Shown here piece by piece: positions 44,162 to 57,244 of a DNA stretch of 64,000 nt (positions within the stretch are counted from its first letter, which is position 1; each line of letters starts with the position of its first letter). Origin of the DNA: Theodoxus fluviatilis (lineage: Eukaryota; Mollusca; Gastropoda; Cycloneritida; Neritidae); assembly GCA_034096865.1 (NCBI GenBank), contig JAWQFJ010000564.1, positions 341,697 through 405,696 of the forward strand. Direction: 5' to 3'. Made by a program: the position numbers and the translations under genes. The notes under the pieces were generated by a model, which was given only the letters and a program-made list of their open reading frames with translations, was not told where the DNA came from and made no database searches.

Positions 44162-47100
44162 GCAGGTCGGCACCACGCGGTAGGATGCAACCCTACAACG
44201 CCATCGCCATCTACTCTTGCAAGTCGGCGTCACGCGGTAGGATGCAACTCTACAACGCCATCGCCATCTACTCTTGCAAGGCACCACGCGGTAGGATGCA
44301 ACTCTACAACGCCATCGCCATCTACTCTTGCAAGGCGCCACGCGGTAGGATGCAACTCTACAACGCCATCGCCATCTACTCTTGCAAGTCGGCACCACGC
44401 GGTAGGATGCAACTCTACAACGCCATCGCCATCTACTCTTGCAAGGCGCCACGCGGTAGGATGCAACTCTACAACGCCATCGCCATCTACTCTTGCAAGG
44501 CGCCACGCGGTAGGATGCAACTCTACAACGCCATCGCCATCTACTCTTGCAAGGCGCCACGCGGTAGGATGCAACTCTACAACGCCATCGCCATCTACTC
44601 TTGCAAGGCGCCACGCGGTAGGATGCAACTCTACAACGCCATCGCCATCTACTCTTGCAAGGCGCCACGCGGTAGGATGCAACTCTACAACGCCATCGCC
44701 ATCTACTCTTGCAAGGCGCCACGCGGTAGGATGCAACTCTACAACGCCATCGCCATCTACTCTTGCAAGGCACCACGCGGTAGGATGCAACTCTACAACG
44801 CCATCGCCATCTACTCTTGCAAGGCGCCACGCGGTAGGATGCAACTCTACAACGCCATCGCCATCTACTCTTGCAAGTCGGCACCACGCGGTAGGATGCA
44901 AGTCTACAACGCCATCGCCATCTACTCTTGCAAGTCGGCACCACGCGGTAGGATGCAACTCTACAACGCCATCGCCATCTACTCTTGCAAGGCACCACGC
45001 GGTAGGATGCAACTCTACAACGCCATCGCCATCTACTCTTGCAAGGCGCCACGCGGTAGGATGCAACTCTACAACGCCATCGCCATCTACTCTTGCAAGT
45101 CGGCACCACGCGGTAGGATGCAACTCTACAACGCCATCGCCATCTACTCTTGCAAGGCGCCACGCGGTAGGATGCAACTCTACAACGCCATCGCCATCTA
45201 CTCTTGCAAGGCGCCACGCGGTAGGATGCAACTCTACAACGCCATCGCCATCTACTCTTGCAAGGCGCCACGCGGTAGGATGCAACTCTACAACGCCATC
45301 GCCATCTACTCTTGCAAAGCGCCACGCGGTAGGATGCAACTCTACAACGCCATCGCCATCTACTCTTGCAAGGCGCCACGCGGTAGGATGCAACTCTACA
45401 ACGCCATCGCCATCTACTCTTGCAAGGCGCCACGCGGTAGGATGCAACTCTACAACGCCATCGCCATCTACTCTTGCAAGGCACCACGCGGTAGGATGCA
45501 ACTCTACAACGCCATCGCCATCTACTCTTGCAAGGCGCCACGCGGTAGGATGCAACTCTACAACGCCATCGCCATCTACTCTTGCAAGGCACCACGCGGT
45601 AGGATGCAACTCTACAACGCCATCGCCATCTACTCTTGCAAGTCGGCACCACGCGGTAGGATGCAACTCTACAACGCCATCGCCATCTACTCTTGCAAGT
45701 CGGCACCACGCGGTAGGATGCAACTCTACAACGCCATCGCCATCTACTCTTGCAAGTCGGCACCACGTGGTAGGATGCAACTCTACAACGCCATCGCCAT
45801 CTACTCTTGCAAGTCGGCACCACGTGGTAGGATGCAACTCTACAACGCCATCGCCATCTACTCTTGCAAGGCGCCACGCGGTAGGATGCAACTCTACAAC
45901 GCCATCGCCATCTACTCTTGCAAGTCGGCACCACGCGGTAGGATGCAACTCTACAACGCCATCGCCATCTACTCTTGCAAGGCACCACGCGGTAGGATGC
46001 AACTCTACAACGCCATCGCCATCTACTCTTGCAAGGCGCCACGCGGTAGGATGCAACTCTACAACGCCATCGCCATCTACTCTTGCAAGGCACCACGCGG
46101 TAGGATGCAACTCTACAACGCCATCGCCATCTACTCTTGCAAGGCGTCACGCGGTAGGATGCAACTCTACAACGCCATCGCCATCTACTCTTGCAAGGCG
46201 TCACGCGGTAGGATGCAACTCTACAACGCCATCGCCATCTACTCTTGCAAGTCGGCACCACGTGGTAGGATGCAACTCTACAACGCCATCGCCATCTACT
46301 CTTGCAAGGCGTCACGCGGTAGGATGCAACTCTACAACGCCATTGCCATCTACTCTTGCAAGGCGCCACGCGGTAGGATGCAACTCTACAACGCCATCGC
46401 CATCTACTCTTGCAAGGCGCCACGCGGTAGGATGCAACTCTACAACGCCATCGCCATCTACTCTTGCAAGTCGGCACCACGCGGTAGGATGCAACTCTAC
46501 AACGCCATCGCCATACACTCTTGCAAGTCGGCACCACGTGGTAGGATGCAACTCTACAACGCCATCGCCATCTACTCTTGCAAGGCGCCACGCGGTAGGA
46601 TGCAACTCTACAACGCCATCGCCATCTACTCTTGCAAGGCGCCACGCGGTAGGATGCAACTCTACAACGCCATCGCCATCTACTCTTGCAAAGCGCCACG
46701 CGGTAGGATGCAACTCTACAACGCCATCGCCATCTACTCTTGCAAGGCGCCACGCGGTAGGATGCAACTCTACAACGCCATCGCCATCTACTCTTGCAAG
46801 GCGCCACGCGGTAGGATGCAACTCTACAACGCCATCGCCATCTACTCTTGCAAGGCACCACGCGGTAGGATGCAACTCTACAACGCCATCGCCATCTACT
46901 CTTGCAAGGCGCCACGCGGTAGGATGCAACTCTACAACGCCATCGCCATCTACTCTTGCAAGGCACCACGCGGTAGGATGCAACTCTACAACGCCATCGC
47001 CATCTACTCTTGCAAGTCGGCACCACGCGGTAGGATGCAACTCTACAACGCCATCGCCATCTACTCTTGCAAGTCGGCACCACGCGGTAGGATGCAACTC

Positions 47101-50100
47101 TACAACGCCATCGCCATCTACTCTTGCAAGTCGGCACCACGTGGTAGGATGCAACTCTACAACGCCATCGCCATCTACTCTTGCAAGTCGGCACCACGTG
47201 GTAGGATGCAACTCTACAACGCCATCGCCATCTACTCTTGCAAGGCGCCACGCGGTAGGATGCAACTCTACAACGCCATCGCCATCTACTCTTGCAAGTC
47301 GGCACCACGCGGTAGGATGCAACTCTACAACGCCATCGCCATCTACTCTTGCAAGGCACCACGCGGTAGGATGCAACTCTACAACGCCATCGCCATCTAC
47401 TCTTGCAAGGCGCCACGCGGTAGGATGCAACTCTACAACGCCATCGCCATCTACTCTTGCAAGGCACCACGCGGTAGGATGCAACTCTACAACGCCATCG
47501 CCATCTACTCTTGCAAGGCGTCACGCGGTAGGATGCAACTCTACAACGCCATCGCCATCTACTCTTGCAAGGCGTCACGCGGTAGGATGCAACTCTACAA
47601 CGCCATCGCCATCTACTCTTGCAAGTCGGCACCACGTGGTAGGATGCAACTCTACAACGCCATCGCCATCTACTCTTGCAAGGCGTCACGCGGTAGGATG
47701 CAACTCTACAACGCCATTGCCATCTACTCTTGCAAGGCGCCACGCGGTAGGATGCAACTCTACAACGCCATCGCCATCTACTCTTGCAAGGCGCCACGCG
47801 GTAGGATGCAACTCTACAACGCCATCGCCATCTACTCTTGCAAGTCGGCACCACGCGGTAGGATGCAACTCTACAACGCCATCGCCATACACTCTTGCAA
47901 GTCGGCACCACGTGGTAGGATGCAACTCTACAACGCCATCGCCATCTACTCTTGCAAGGCGTCACGCGGTAGGATGCAACTCTACAACGCCATTGCCATC
48001 TACTCTTGCAAGGCGCCACGCGGTAGGATGCAACTCTACAACGCCATCGCCATCTACTCTTGCAAGGCGCCACGCGGTAGGATGCAACTCTACAACGCCA
48101 TCGCCATCTACTCTTGCAAGTCGGCACCACGCGGTAGGATGCAACTCTACAACGCCATCGCCATCTACTCTTGCAAGTCGGCACCACGCGGTAGGATGCA
48201 ACTCTACAACGCCATCGCCATCTACTCTTGCAAGTCGGCACCACGCGGTAGGATGCAACTCTACAACGCCATCGCCATCTACTCTTGCAAGTCGGCACCA
48301 CGCGGTAGGATGCAACTCTACAACGCCATCGCCATCTACTCTTGCAAGTCGGCACCACGCGGTAGGATGCAACTCTACAACGCCATCGCCATCTACTCTT
48401 GCAAGGCGCCACGCGGTAGGATGCAACTCTACAACGCCATCGCCATCTACTCTTGCAAGTCGGCACCACGCGGTAGGATGCAACTCTACAACGCCATCGC
48501 CATCTACTCTTGCAAGTCGGCACCACGCGGTAGGATGCAACTCTACAACGCCATCGCCATCTACTCTTGCAAGTCGGCACCACGCGGTAGGATGCAACTC
48601 TACAACGCCATCGCCATCTACTCTTGCAAGGCGCCACGCGGTAGGATGCAACTCTACAACGCCATCGCCATCTACTCTTGCAAGGCGCCACGCGGTAGGA
48701 TGCAACTCTACAACGCCATCGCCATCTACTCTTGCAAGGCGCCACGCGGTAGGATGCAACTCTACAACGCCATCGCCATCTACTCTTGCAAGTCGGCACC
48801 ACGCGGTAGGATGCAACTCTACAACGCCATCGCCATCTACTCTTGCAAGTCGGCACCACGTGGTAGGATGCAACTCTACAACGCCATCGCCATCTACTCT
48901 TGCAAGTCGGCGCCACGCGGTAGGATGCAACTCTACAACGCCATCGCCATCTACTCTTGCAAGGCGCCACGCGGTAGGATGCAACTCTACAACGCCATCG
49001 CCATCTACTCTTGCAAGGCGCCACGCGGTAGGATGCAACTCTACAACGCCATCGCCATCTACTCTTGCAAGTCGGCACCACGCGGTAGGATGCAACTCTA
49101 CAACGCCATCGCCATCTACTCTTGCAAGGCGTCACGCGGTAGGATGCAACTCTACAACGCCATCGCCATCTACTCTTGCAAGGCGCCACGCGGTAGGATG
49201 CAACTCTACAACGCCATCGCCATCTACTCTTGCAAGTCGGCACCACGCGGTAGGATGCAACTCTACAACGCCATCGCCATCTACTCTTGCAAGTCGGCAC
49301 CACGCGGTAGGATGCAACTCTACAACGCCATCGCCATCTACTCTTGCAAGTCGGCACCACGCGGTAGGATGCAACTCTACAACGCCATCGCCATCTACTC
49401 TTGCAAGTCGGCACCACGCGGTAGGATGCAACTCTACAACGCCATCGCCATCTACTCTTGCAAGGCGCCACGCGGTAGGATGCAACTCTACAACGCCATC
49501 GCCATCTACTCTTGCAAGGCGCCACGCGGTAGGATGCAACTCTACAACGCCATCTACTCTTGCAAGTCGGCACCACGCGGTAGGATGCAACTCTACAACG
49601 CCATCGCCATCTACTCTTGCAAGGCGCCACGCGGTAGGATGCAACTCTACAACGCCATCGCCATCTACTCTTGCAAGTCGGCACCACGCGGTAGGATGCA
49701 ACTCTACAACGCCATCGCCATCTACTCTTGCAAGTCGGCACCACGCGGTAGGATGCAACTCTACAACGCCATCGCCATCTACTCTTGCAAGTCGGCACCA
49801 CGCGGTAGGATGCAACTCTACAACGCCATCGCCATCTACTCTTGCAAGTCGGCACCACGCGGTAGGATGCAACTCTACAACGCCATCGCCATCTACTCTT
49901 GCAAGTCGGCACCACGCGGTAGGATGCAACTCTACAACGCCATCGCCATCTACTCTTGCAAGTCGGCACCACGCGGTAGGATGCAACTCTACAACGCCAT
50001 CGCCATCTACTCTTGCAAGGCGCCACGCGGTAGGATGCAACTCTACAACGCCATCGCCATCTACTCTTGCAAGGCACCACGCGGTAGGATGCAACTCTAC

Positions 50101-50235
50101 AACGCCATCGCCATCTACTCTTGCAAGGCGCCACGCGGTAGGATGCAACTCTACAACGCCATCGCCATCTACTCTTGCAAGGCACCACGCGGTAGGATGC
50201 AACTCTACAACGCCATCTACTCTTGCAAGGCGCCA
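44162..50235. repeat. 6.07-kb tandem array of a 54/57-bp unit, about 110 copies
   Basis: The unit runs GGCGCCACGCGGTAGGATGC, then a middle section with CTCTACAACGCCATCGCCAT, ending CTACTCTTGCAA (54 bp). A second class has TCGGCACCA in place of GCGCCA after AAG (57 bp). Two copies near 49548 and 50213 lack one GCCATC hexamer (48-51 bp). Divergence is very low. Recurrent variants are GGCACC, GGCGTC, CACGTGG, ATTGCC, AAAGCG and ATACAC. Each unit has about five CpGs. No spacers exist, so it is a minisatellite and not a CRISPR array. About 800 bp of ordinary DNA separates it from the candidate exon at 43279. Confidence 0.98.
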
Positions 50236-50259
50236 GTTCACCGAGAGGTCATCGCTTGA
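44185..50259 (+). CDS. Hypothetical 2,024-residue repeat protein encoded by the array (uncertain)
   Basis: The forward frame from ATG 44185 is open for 2,024 codons and ends 24 bp outside the array. The repeat is MQLYNAIAIYSCKAPRGR (18 residues) or the 19-residue form with CKSAPRGR. Each repeat has one Cys, a hydrophobic half and a basic half. In this frame GCG/GCA, CGC/CGT, ATC/ATT, ATC/ATA and AAG/AAA variants are all synonymous. Only CCA/TCA, TAC/CAC and two CTC changes alter residues. Against it: the opposite strand (44111-50188) and another forward frame are equally open. No signal peptide or promoter adjoins the start. The nearest AG before the frame (44165) would need a phase-2 exon, while the candidate upstream exon is phase 0. 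A repeat artefact remains likely. Confidence 0.22.
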   Translation: MQPYNAIAIYSCKSASRGRMQLYNAIAIYSCKAPRGRMQLYNAIAIYSCKAPRGRMQLYNAIAIYSCKSAPRGRMQLYNAIAIYSCKAPRGRMQLYNAIAIYSCKAPRGRMQLYNAIAIYSCKAPRGRMQLYNAIAIYSCKAPRGRMQLYNAIAIYSCKAPRGRMQLYNAIAIYSCKAPRGRMQLYNAIAIYSCKAPRGRMQLYNAIAIYSCKAPRGRMQLYNAIAIYSCKSAPRGRMQVYNAIAIYSCKSAPRGRMQLYNAIAIYSCKAPRGRMQLYNAIAIYSCKAPRGRMQLYNAIAIYSCKSAPRGRMQLYNAIAIYSCKAPRGRMQLYNAIAIYSCKAPRGRMQLYNAIAIYSCKAPRGRMQLYNAIAIYSCKAPRGRMQLYNAIAIYSCKAPRGRMQLYNAIAIYSCKAPRGRMQLYNAIAIYSCKAPRGRMQLYNAIAIYSCKAPRGRMQLYNAIAIYSCKAPRGRMQLYNAIAIYSCKSAPRGRMQLYNAIAIYSCKSAPRGRMQLYNAIAIYSCKSAPRGRMQLYNAIAIYSCKSAPRGRMQLYNAIAIYSCKAPRGRMQLYNAIAIYSCKSAPRGRMQLYNAIAIYSCKAPRGRMQLYNAIAIYSCKAPRGRMQLYNAIAIYSCKAPRGRMQLYNAIAIYSCKASRGRMQLYNAIAIYSCKASRGRMQLYNAIAIYSCKSAPRGRMQLYNAIAIYSCKASRGRMQLYNAIAIYSCKAPRGRMQLYNAIAIYSCKAPRGRMQLYNAIAIYSCKSAPRGRMQLYNAIAIHSCKSAPRGRMQLYNAIAIYSCKAPRGRMQLYNAIAIYSCKAPRGRMQLYNAIAIYSCKAPRGRMQLYNAIAIYSCKAPRGRMQLYNAIAIYSCKAPRGRMQLYNAIAIYSCKAPRGRMQLYNAIAIYSCKAPRGRMQLYNAIAIYSCKAPRGRMQLYNAIAIYSCKSAPRGRMQLYNAIAIYSCKSAPRGRMQLYNAIAIYSCKSAPRGRMQLYNAIAIYSCKSAPRGRMQLYNAIAIYSCKAPRGRMQLYNAIAIYSCKSAPRGRMQLYNAIAIYSCKAPRGRMQLYNAIAIYSCKAPRGRMQLYNAIAIYSCKAPRGRMQLYNAIAIYSCKASRGRMQLYNAIAIYSCKASRGRMQLYNAIAIYSCKSAPRGRMQLYNAIAIYSCKASRGRMQLYNAIAIYSCKAPRGRMQLYNAIAIYSCKAPRGRMQLYNAIAIYSCKSAPRGRMQLYNAIAIHSCKSAPRGRMQLYNAIAIYSCKASRGRMQLYNAIAIYSCKAPRGRMQLYNAIAIYSCKAPRGRMQLYNAIAIYSCKSAPRGRMQLYNAIAIYSCKSAPRGRMQLYNAIAIYSCKSAPRGRMQLYNAIAIYSCKSAPRGRMQLYNAIAIYSCKSAPRGRMQLYNAIAIYSCKAPRGRMQLYNAIAIYSCKSAPRGRMQLYNAIAIYSCKSAPRGRMQLYNAIAIYSCKSAPRGRMQLYNAIAIYSCKAPRGRMQLYNAIAIYSCKAPRGRMQLYNAIAIYSCKAPRGRMQLYNAIAIYSCKSAPRGRMQLYNAIAIYSCKSAPRGRMQLYNAIAIYSCKSAPRGRMQLYNAIAIYSCKAPRGRMQLYNAIAIYSCKAPRGRMQLYNAIAIYSCKSAPRGRMQLYNAIAIYSCKASRGRMQLYNAIAIYSCKAPRGRMQLYNAIAIYSCKSAPRGRMQLYNAIAIYSCKSAPRGRMQLYNAIAIYSCKSAPRGRMQLYNAIAIYSCKSAPRGRMQLYNAIAIYSCKAPRGRMQLYNAIAIYSCKAPRGRMQLYNAIYSCKSAPRGRMQLYNAIAIYSCKAPRGRMQLYNAIAIYSCKSAPRGRMQLYNAIAIYSCKSAPRGRMQLYNAIAIYSCKSAPRGRMQLYNAIAIYSCKSAPRGRMQLYNAIAIYSCKSAPRGRMQLYNAIAIYSCKSAPRGRMQLYNAIAIYSCKAPRGRMQLYNAIAIYSCKAPRGRMQLYNAIAIYSCKAPRGRMQLYNAIAIYSCKAPRGRMQLYNAIYSCKAPVHREVIA
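45186..47934. repeat. Higher-order tandem duplication (1,374 bp) within the array
   Basis: Rare variants recur at exactly 1,374 bp: AAAGCG at 45316 and 46690, ATTGCC at 46344 and 47718, ATACAC at 46515 and 47889. The order of 54- and 57-bp units between them also matches. The block therefore holds 25 units (17 short, 8 long) duplicated in tandem. A further 276-bp (five-unit) step repeats ATTGCC at 47994. Boundaries are approximate to within one unit. Confidence 0.9.
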
Positions 50260-53200
50260 ACTAGATTCAACACCCGCGAAATGAAAAATAGGCTTAGATT
50301 CTAAATATTGTATGTATACAGTGCTCACACTGCAAACATTTGCAGTGAAGTCAATTCGACGTACCTGCAAGAAGAAAACTATACAGCCGGGCAGGTTTAG
50401 AAGTGTAGCAACGTACCAACGACACCTCGTAGGTCTTGAGGAGCACATCCGACTTAAAACCATCGACAAGAAAGTTCACGCACACACATAGCACAACACT
50501 TGTGAAGTACATTAAAAGCGGTCCGATCTAAGCAATGTCAAAAGTGTCAAAGGTCAAGGGAGGAGGCTGATGGCACGACGGTGGTCCCTCTCTTCCTCCC
50601 TCCAGGTCCAACACCCTGGAGGTTCTGCCAGACGCCGGGGTCCAGGGCTAATCCCGTCATTGACGGAGGCAGGGGACGGCTGGCTTTTCACACCCACCCT
50701 TTGTCGCGCTGTTTGCGAGGGCTCCCTCTCGATCAACCCCCAATCCTGCCCACGATCAACACCCACACCCTGCCCGGGCCAGGATTTCTTCACCGATTGT
50801 TTTTCTAGACAAATGTTTTCACAGCCTCGGAACACACACCATTCAGGGGTCTTTACAAGCCAAAGTCTTGCGGAGACCACCCTTCTTCGTCTCTTCAGCG
50901 TGCGTCGAGGCTTTGTCGGCACCCCGGAACCTGACTACACCGTTGACCACCGAATAGGGTCTGCATGGTTGCTTACGAGCAAATCGCCTGGTCATTGGCG
51001 GTTCCTGAATAACCGGGAGACGGCCGGAGGCCAGTCGCGCCCCAGCGATTGCCCAGCAATTAGGGTGGCCAACACATCGACCTGAAAAGCCGTTGCCGCC
51101 ATGACAGGGTAGGGAGGAAACGCGCCACCTGTCGCGAACCGGGGCTGAGAGAAAGGTGGGGGGGGGTACTGGCAATGTCAGAGGGCGTAAACAGGCTGCC
51201 CGGCGTGTCTCTCGCGTGCCTGACCAGCTCTTGACAGGCACTTGGGACAAAGGTTTCACTGGAGACTTAAGGTCAGCAGGTCTTAAACAGACACTGCGAC
51301 ATGCTATCTGACAGAGTTCAATCAGCCTGACTCAGGATTCCAGAGCGCACTGTACTAAAGTCGAGTGTAAATACAAGGAAACAAACAAACCCGACATTTG
51401 TTTTCATGCGAACTCTCATTGTCACACTCATAAAATACACACACACGCATTATGCAGATGCGCAATATTTTCCAGGAGTGCACCGTCAATTCACGACCCT
51501 TCCCGAAAAAAAGGGTAGAATGTTTCCCTTGGCCTAAAGAAAGGAATACGATCAAAACGGAACGCGGGTCACAAGACAGTCATTTATGTTCACTGACACA
51601 ACGGAGGACGGAAGAGAAGAAAAAGCCAACGGACTTTGTTACTGCATAAAAGCTTCGAAAATCGAACTTACGACAACACGCGCAAACGAGCCATACTATT
51701 ATGAGTGCTGTATATATCTATGCGATTAAGGACCAGCCTTTAGCCTTAGAATACAGGTTTTAGTTTCCGACGAGCTTAATCATGATCATCCCTGCGGCCC
51801 TTACACAGCGCAGTATTTGATGTCTTTCAAAACAGCTTTTCATGATTACATCATACACAAACACGCGCTAGAACGGAAACGTTGGTGCACATCTGCACAG
51901 CTCAGAGCTGGCAGTAAGCTGAATCCATATGAGGGCATTTCTTACAGAAATGCGTCATATAAAACAAAGTTGTTTGGCACGTTTGTGGCACATAGACAGT
52001 CTTGAATGTCACTGAAGCCACAGACACAACTACAGGTGGTTGAAGCTTTCTCGACAACCTTAAAGAAGTAAGAAGTTTTGTCCTACAAAGTCTAGGAGTC
52101 TTCTCGTGATTGACGGCAGATGAGACTATCCCACGACAAGCTGTCAAAGAGCTGCCAACAGGCAGAGAGGCATTGTGAATACGGCGTTTATCTGAGTGGT
52201 ACAAGGACAAGGGAGAGAGGGGAAGGAGTCAGACGGAGATAGAGAGGCTCCCTGTGCGGGGAGTTCATAACGGCGGCGGCTGACTGGGGAACGGCGTGCT
52301 GTACGTGCGTGTGCAAAAGGCAGGGCTGATTACCGTGCCCAGCCCTGCTTGCACGTGACCAGCAATTCAGCGAAGGCGACCTTAATGGTGAGGCCGCTCT
52401 CGTCTGATCGCTGCGAGACGAGGTCCGCAGGCACATGACTCCTACTGATCTTCGCCCCTCTTCCCGCCCAAAAAGCTATTTTCGGACACTCGGATGTGGT
52501 GCGAGTCTCACTGCGCCAGGAATAAATATTCTCCAGACACTGTTGATGATAATTTTATGAATGAACGCGACCTATAGGAAAACTGTCCTTAGGATCGGAA
52601 GTTTCAAGTGAACAGTCGCGGAATACATGCGGTGTTGTCCCCACTGAAACAGCACCCGGATTAGGTGTCTCAATACAGTCTCTATCGCCATCGTCGACAT
52701 TTTAATATTCAATTTCCACAATGCCACAAACTTTTGTTTTAAAATTTTAAAAATCGATGTTTAGAGTATTTCGTCATTCAAAACCACCTTCTGCGACCTG
52801 GTGCGCACGGCATTTATTCCAGTGCATCGCTGTCGCCACGACCGCTCCAGTTGGCACCGGTGTTGTCACAGCCTGTCAACAGCACGTAATTCACACGCAG
52901 GACTTCCTCTGCCCTTGACTTTCCAGACCCAAAAAAAGCCGCGTTGTTGCACTCAACATGCTTCTCCAGCAGATCCCCATGCCTTGTCCGTCCATTTTGA
53001 ACGCGTCGAACTTCACTGCAAGGACAGAACTCCACGTTTGCTTCTAGGAACACGAATTCATCCATTTGTTTAAATCTAGATTTTCCTTTTAAGAATCATC
53101 CCTTTACAATGTTGCTTGGATTCCCTCTTTTATATTCCTTAAATTTCTTGCTTTTTGTGTGCAAATGACTACATTGCTTCAAATACATACAATAAGGAAA

Positions 53201-53279
53201 TCATAAGTGCATGAAGTTTGAGATTGGGGTTAGCTTCGGTAAATTGCTTGCATCATTTATGTTCTATTAACTCAAGGTT
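50236..53279. other. Unassigned non-coding stretch
   Basis: No gene or repeat recognised. GC-rich patches at about 50560-51250 and 52200-52480 hold overlapping open frames on both strands without domains. Confidence 0.4.
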
Positions 53280-53405
53280 ATGATGGTGACGGCGGCGGCG
53301 ACGAAGATGATGATAATGATAACAACTACGACGACGACAATGATAACGACGACGACGATGACGACGACGACGCCGACGCCGACGACGATGATGATGATGT
53401 TGATG
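53280..53405. repeat. GAT/GAC/GGC imperfect trinucleotide tract
   Basis: Mixed GATGAT, GACGAC and GGCGGC units over about 125 bp. The poly-Ser frame on the minus strand is an artefact. Confidence 0.9.
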
Positions 53406-54285
53406 TGACGATGTATTTTGCCGTACTTAGCGGAGACACATATTCAATGCTAAAAAGCACTAAGACAAAAATTCGAGCGTGATTGCAAGCAGTTAGGCAG
53501 GAAGGTATGCACATCACACCACATGCCGATACGTCACACCACACATTTGACCTTTCTCTACAGCTGTACAAATGAGAATCAACAGCTTTCGCATTCTTAC
53601 CTTGTAAGACTTGAACGGCAGCAGACTCGAATGGTCACACTTGGCAATGAAAATAGGAAAATGCATGCCCATCGCCGCATCTGTGCTGTGCAGGACAGAA
53701 GCTATTCAACACTCCATCCCAGTTGAAAAGCTGAACGTAAAATAACTCTTCACACTGAATGTCATTAAGCTCGGATCACGCTACACGGCAGCCAGCAGTT
53801 ATCTCATGGCGAGGCGTAAACCCCCACACCAGTGACAATCTACGAGTGCGATGATATTCAGAAGCAGAACAGTGTCGACCTCTATCGGAACAAGTGTCGC
53901 AGACACTAAGTGAATGCACTCCCCAAACCGTAGCGGCTCGACTGCATGAATATTCACGAGACACCATTGTCTGGGAGGTCAATGACGCCTGTTGAAGACA
54001 ATGAGGGCCAAATCAGTTAGCACGGTCAGCAAGCGGGTGACAGAGCACTCCCCATGCCCCCTTATCACCATGCATCGCTGACAAGCGCCCTTTTCAGTCT
54101 GATCCAGGGAGCCTCTACCAGCGAGGGGTTAGGGTCATTTGGGCGGGCAGGGAGGTGACCACCAAAGAGAGCCGCCTCCATCAGGACGGGACAGGGCGCG
54201 GACGGCGCATCACGACACCAACAGACGGCAGACGACACCGGATGTGGAATCTCTCAACACCCTCTCACTCCGGTATCCACACTTC

Positions 54286-54289
<4 letters not shown>
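53406..54289. other. Unassigned non-coding stretch
   Basis: Nothing recognisable. Confidence 0.4.
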
Positions 54290-54342
<53 letters not shown>

Positions 54343-54376
54343 ACCGACAGACAGACCGACAGACCGACAGACAGAC
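54290..54376. repeat. (GA)n then (GACAGACC)n microsatellite
   Basis: About 24 GA units followed by a short GACCGACAGA repeat. Confidence 0.95.
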
Positions 54377-54582
54377 TACATACTAAGCACGCAAACATTT
54401 CTAACATAAAATGAATTCTGTATTTGATTTGTATGAAGTACATAAAATGGCATCGGACGTCTTGAGAATTTGCAAAAATGTTACTGAAGAAGTGCACTTG
54501 TCTATTGCAATCAACACAGTTGCACAATTGTCATAAAGTATACATGTAGTACATTGCCTCCGCTTCCCTACCCACTCCTTCT

Positions 54583-54585
<3 letters not shown>

Positions 54586-54657
<72 letters not shown>
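54586..54657. repeat. (CT)n microsatellite
   Basis: About 36 CT units, ending in TTTGTCTCTGTCTCTG. Confidence 0.96.
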
Positions 54658-54660
<3 letters not shown>

Positions 54661-54917
54661 TCTCTGTCTCTGTCTTTTTCTGTAATTTCTCATTTTATTC
54701 GAAATTTCGTTTGTGATTATTTTCAAAGTGGTATTTTGTTACTGTGAATTTATTGTGACTAATCTTATTGTGTTCATTTTGGCTGGGATAGAGGGTGAGT
54801 GGGTATGGGTGGGGGGTTGGGATTGGGTTTGTTTGTTGGATTGTTTGGTTTAACAAGGGCTGAATGTAAGACAGACAGCTATGCCTAATTAATTAATTTC
54901 CCTGGGAAAATAAATGT

Positions 54918-57244
<2,327 letters not shown>

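Noticed and set aside
44162..50235. CRISPR-like regular direct repeats
   Set aside because: Units adjoin with no unique spacers, the whole unit is repeated, and the context is eukaryotic. It is a minisatellite.
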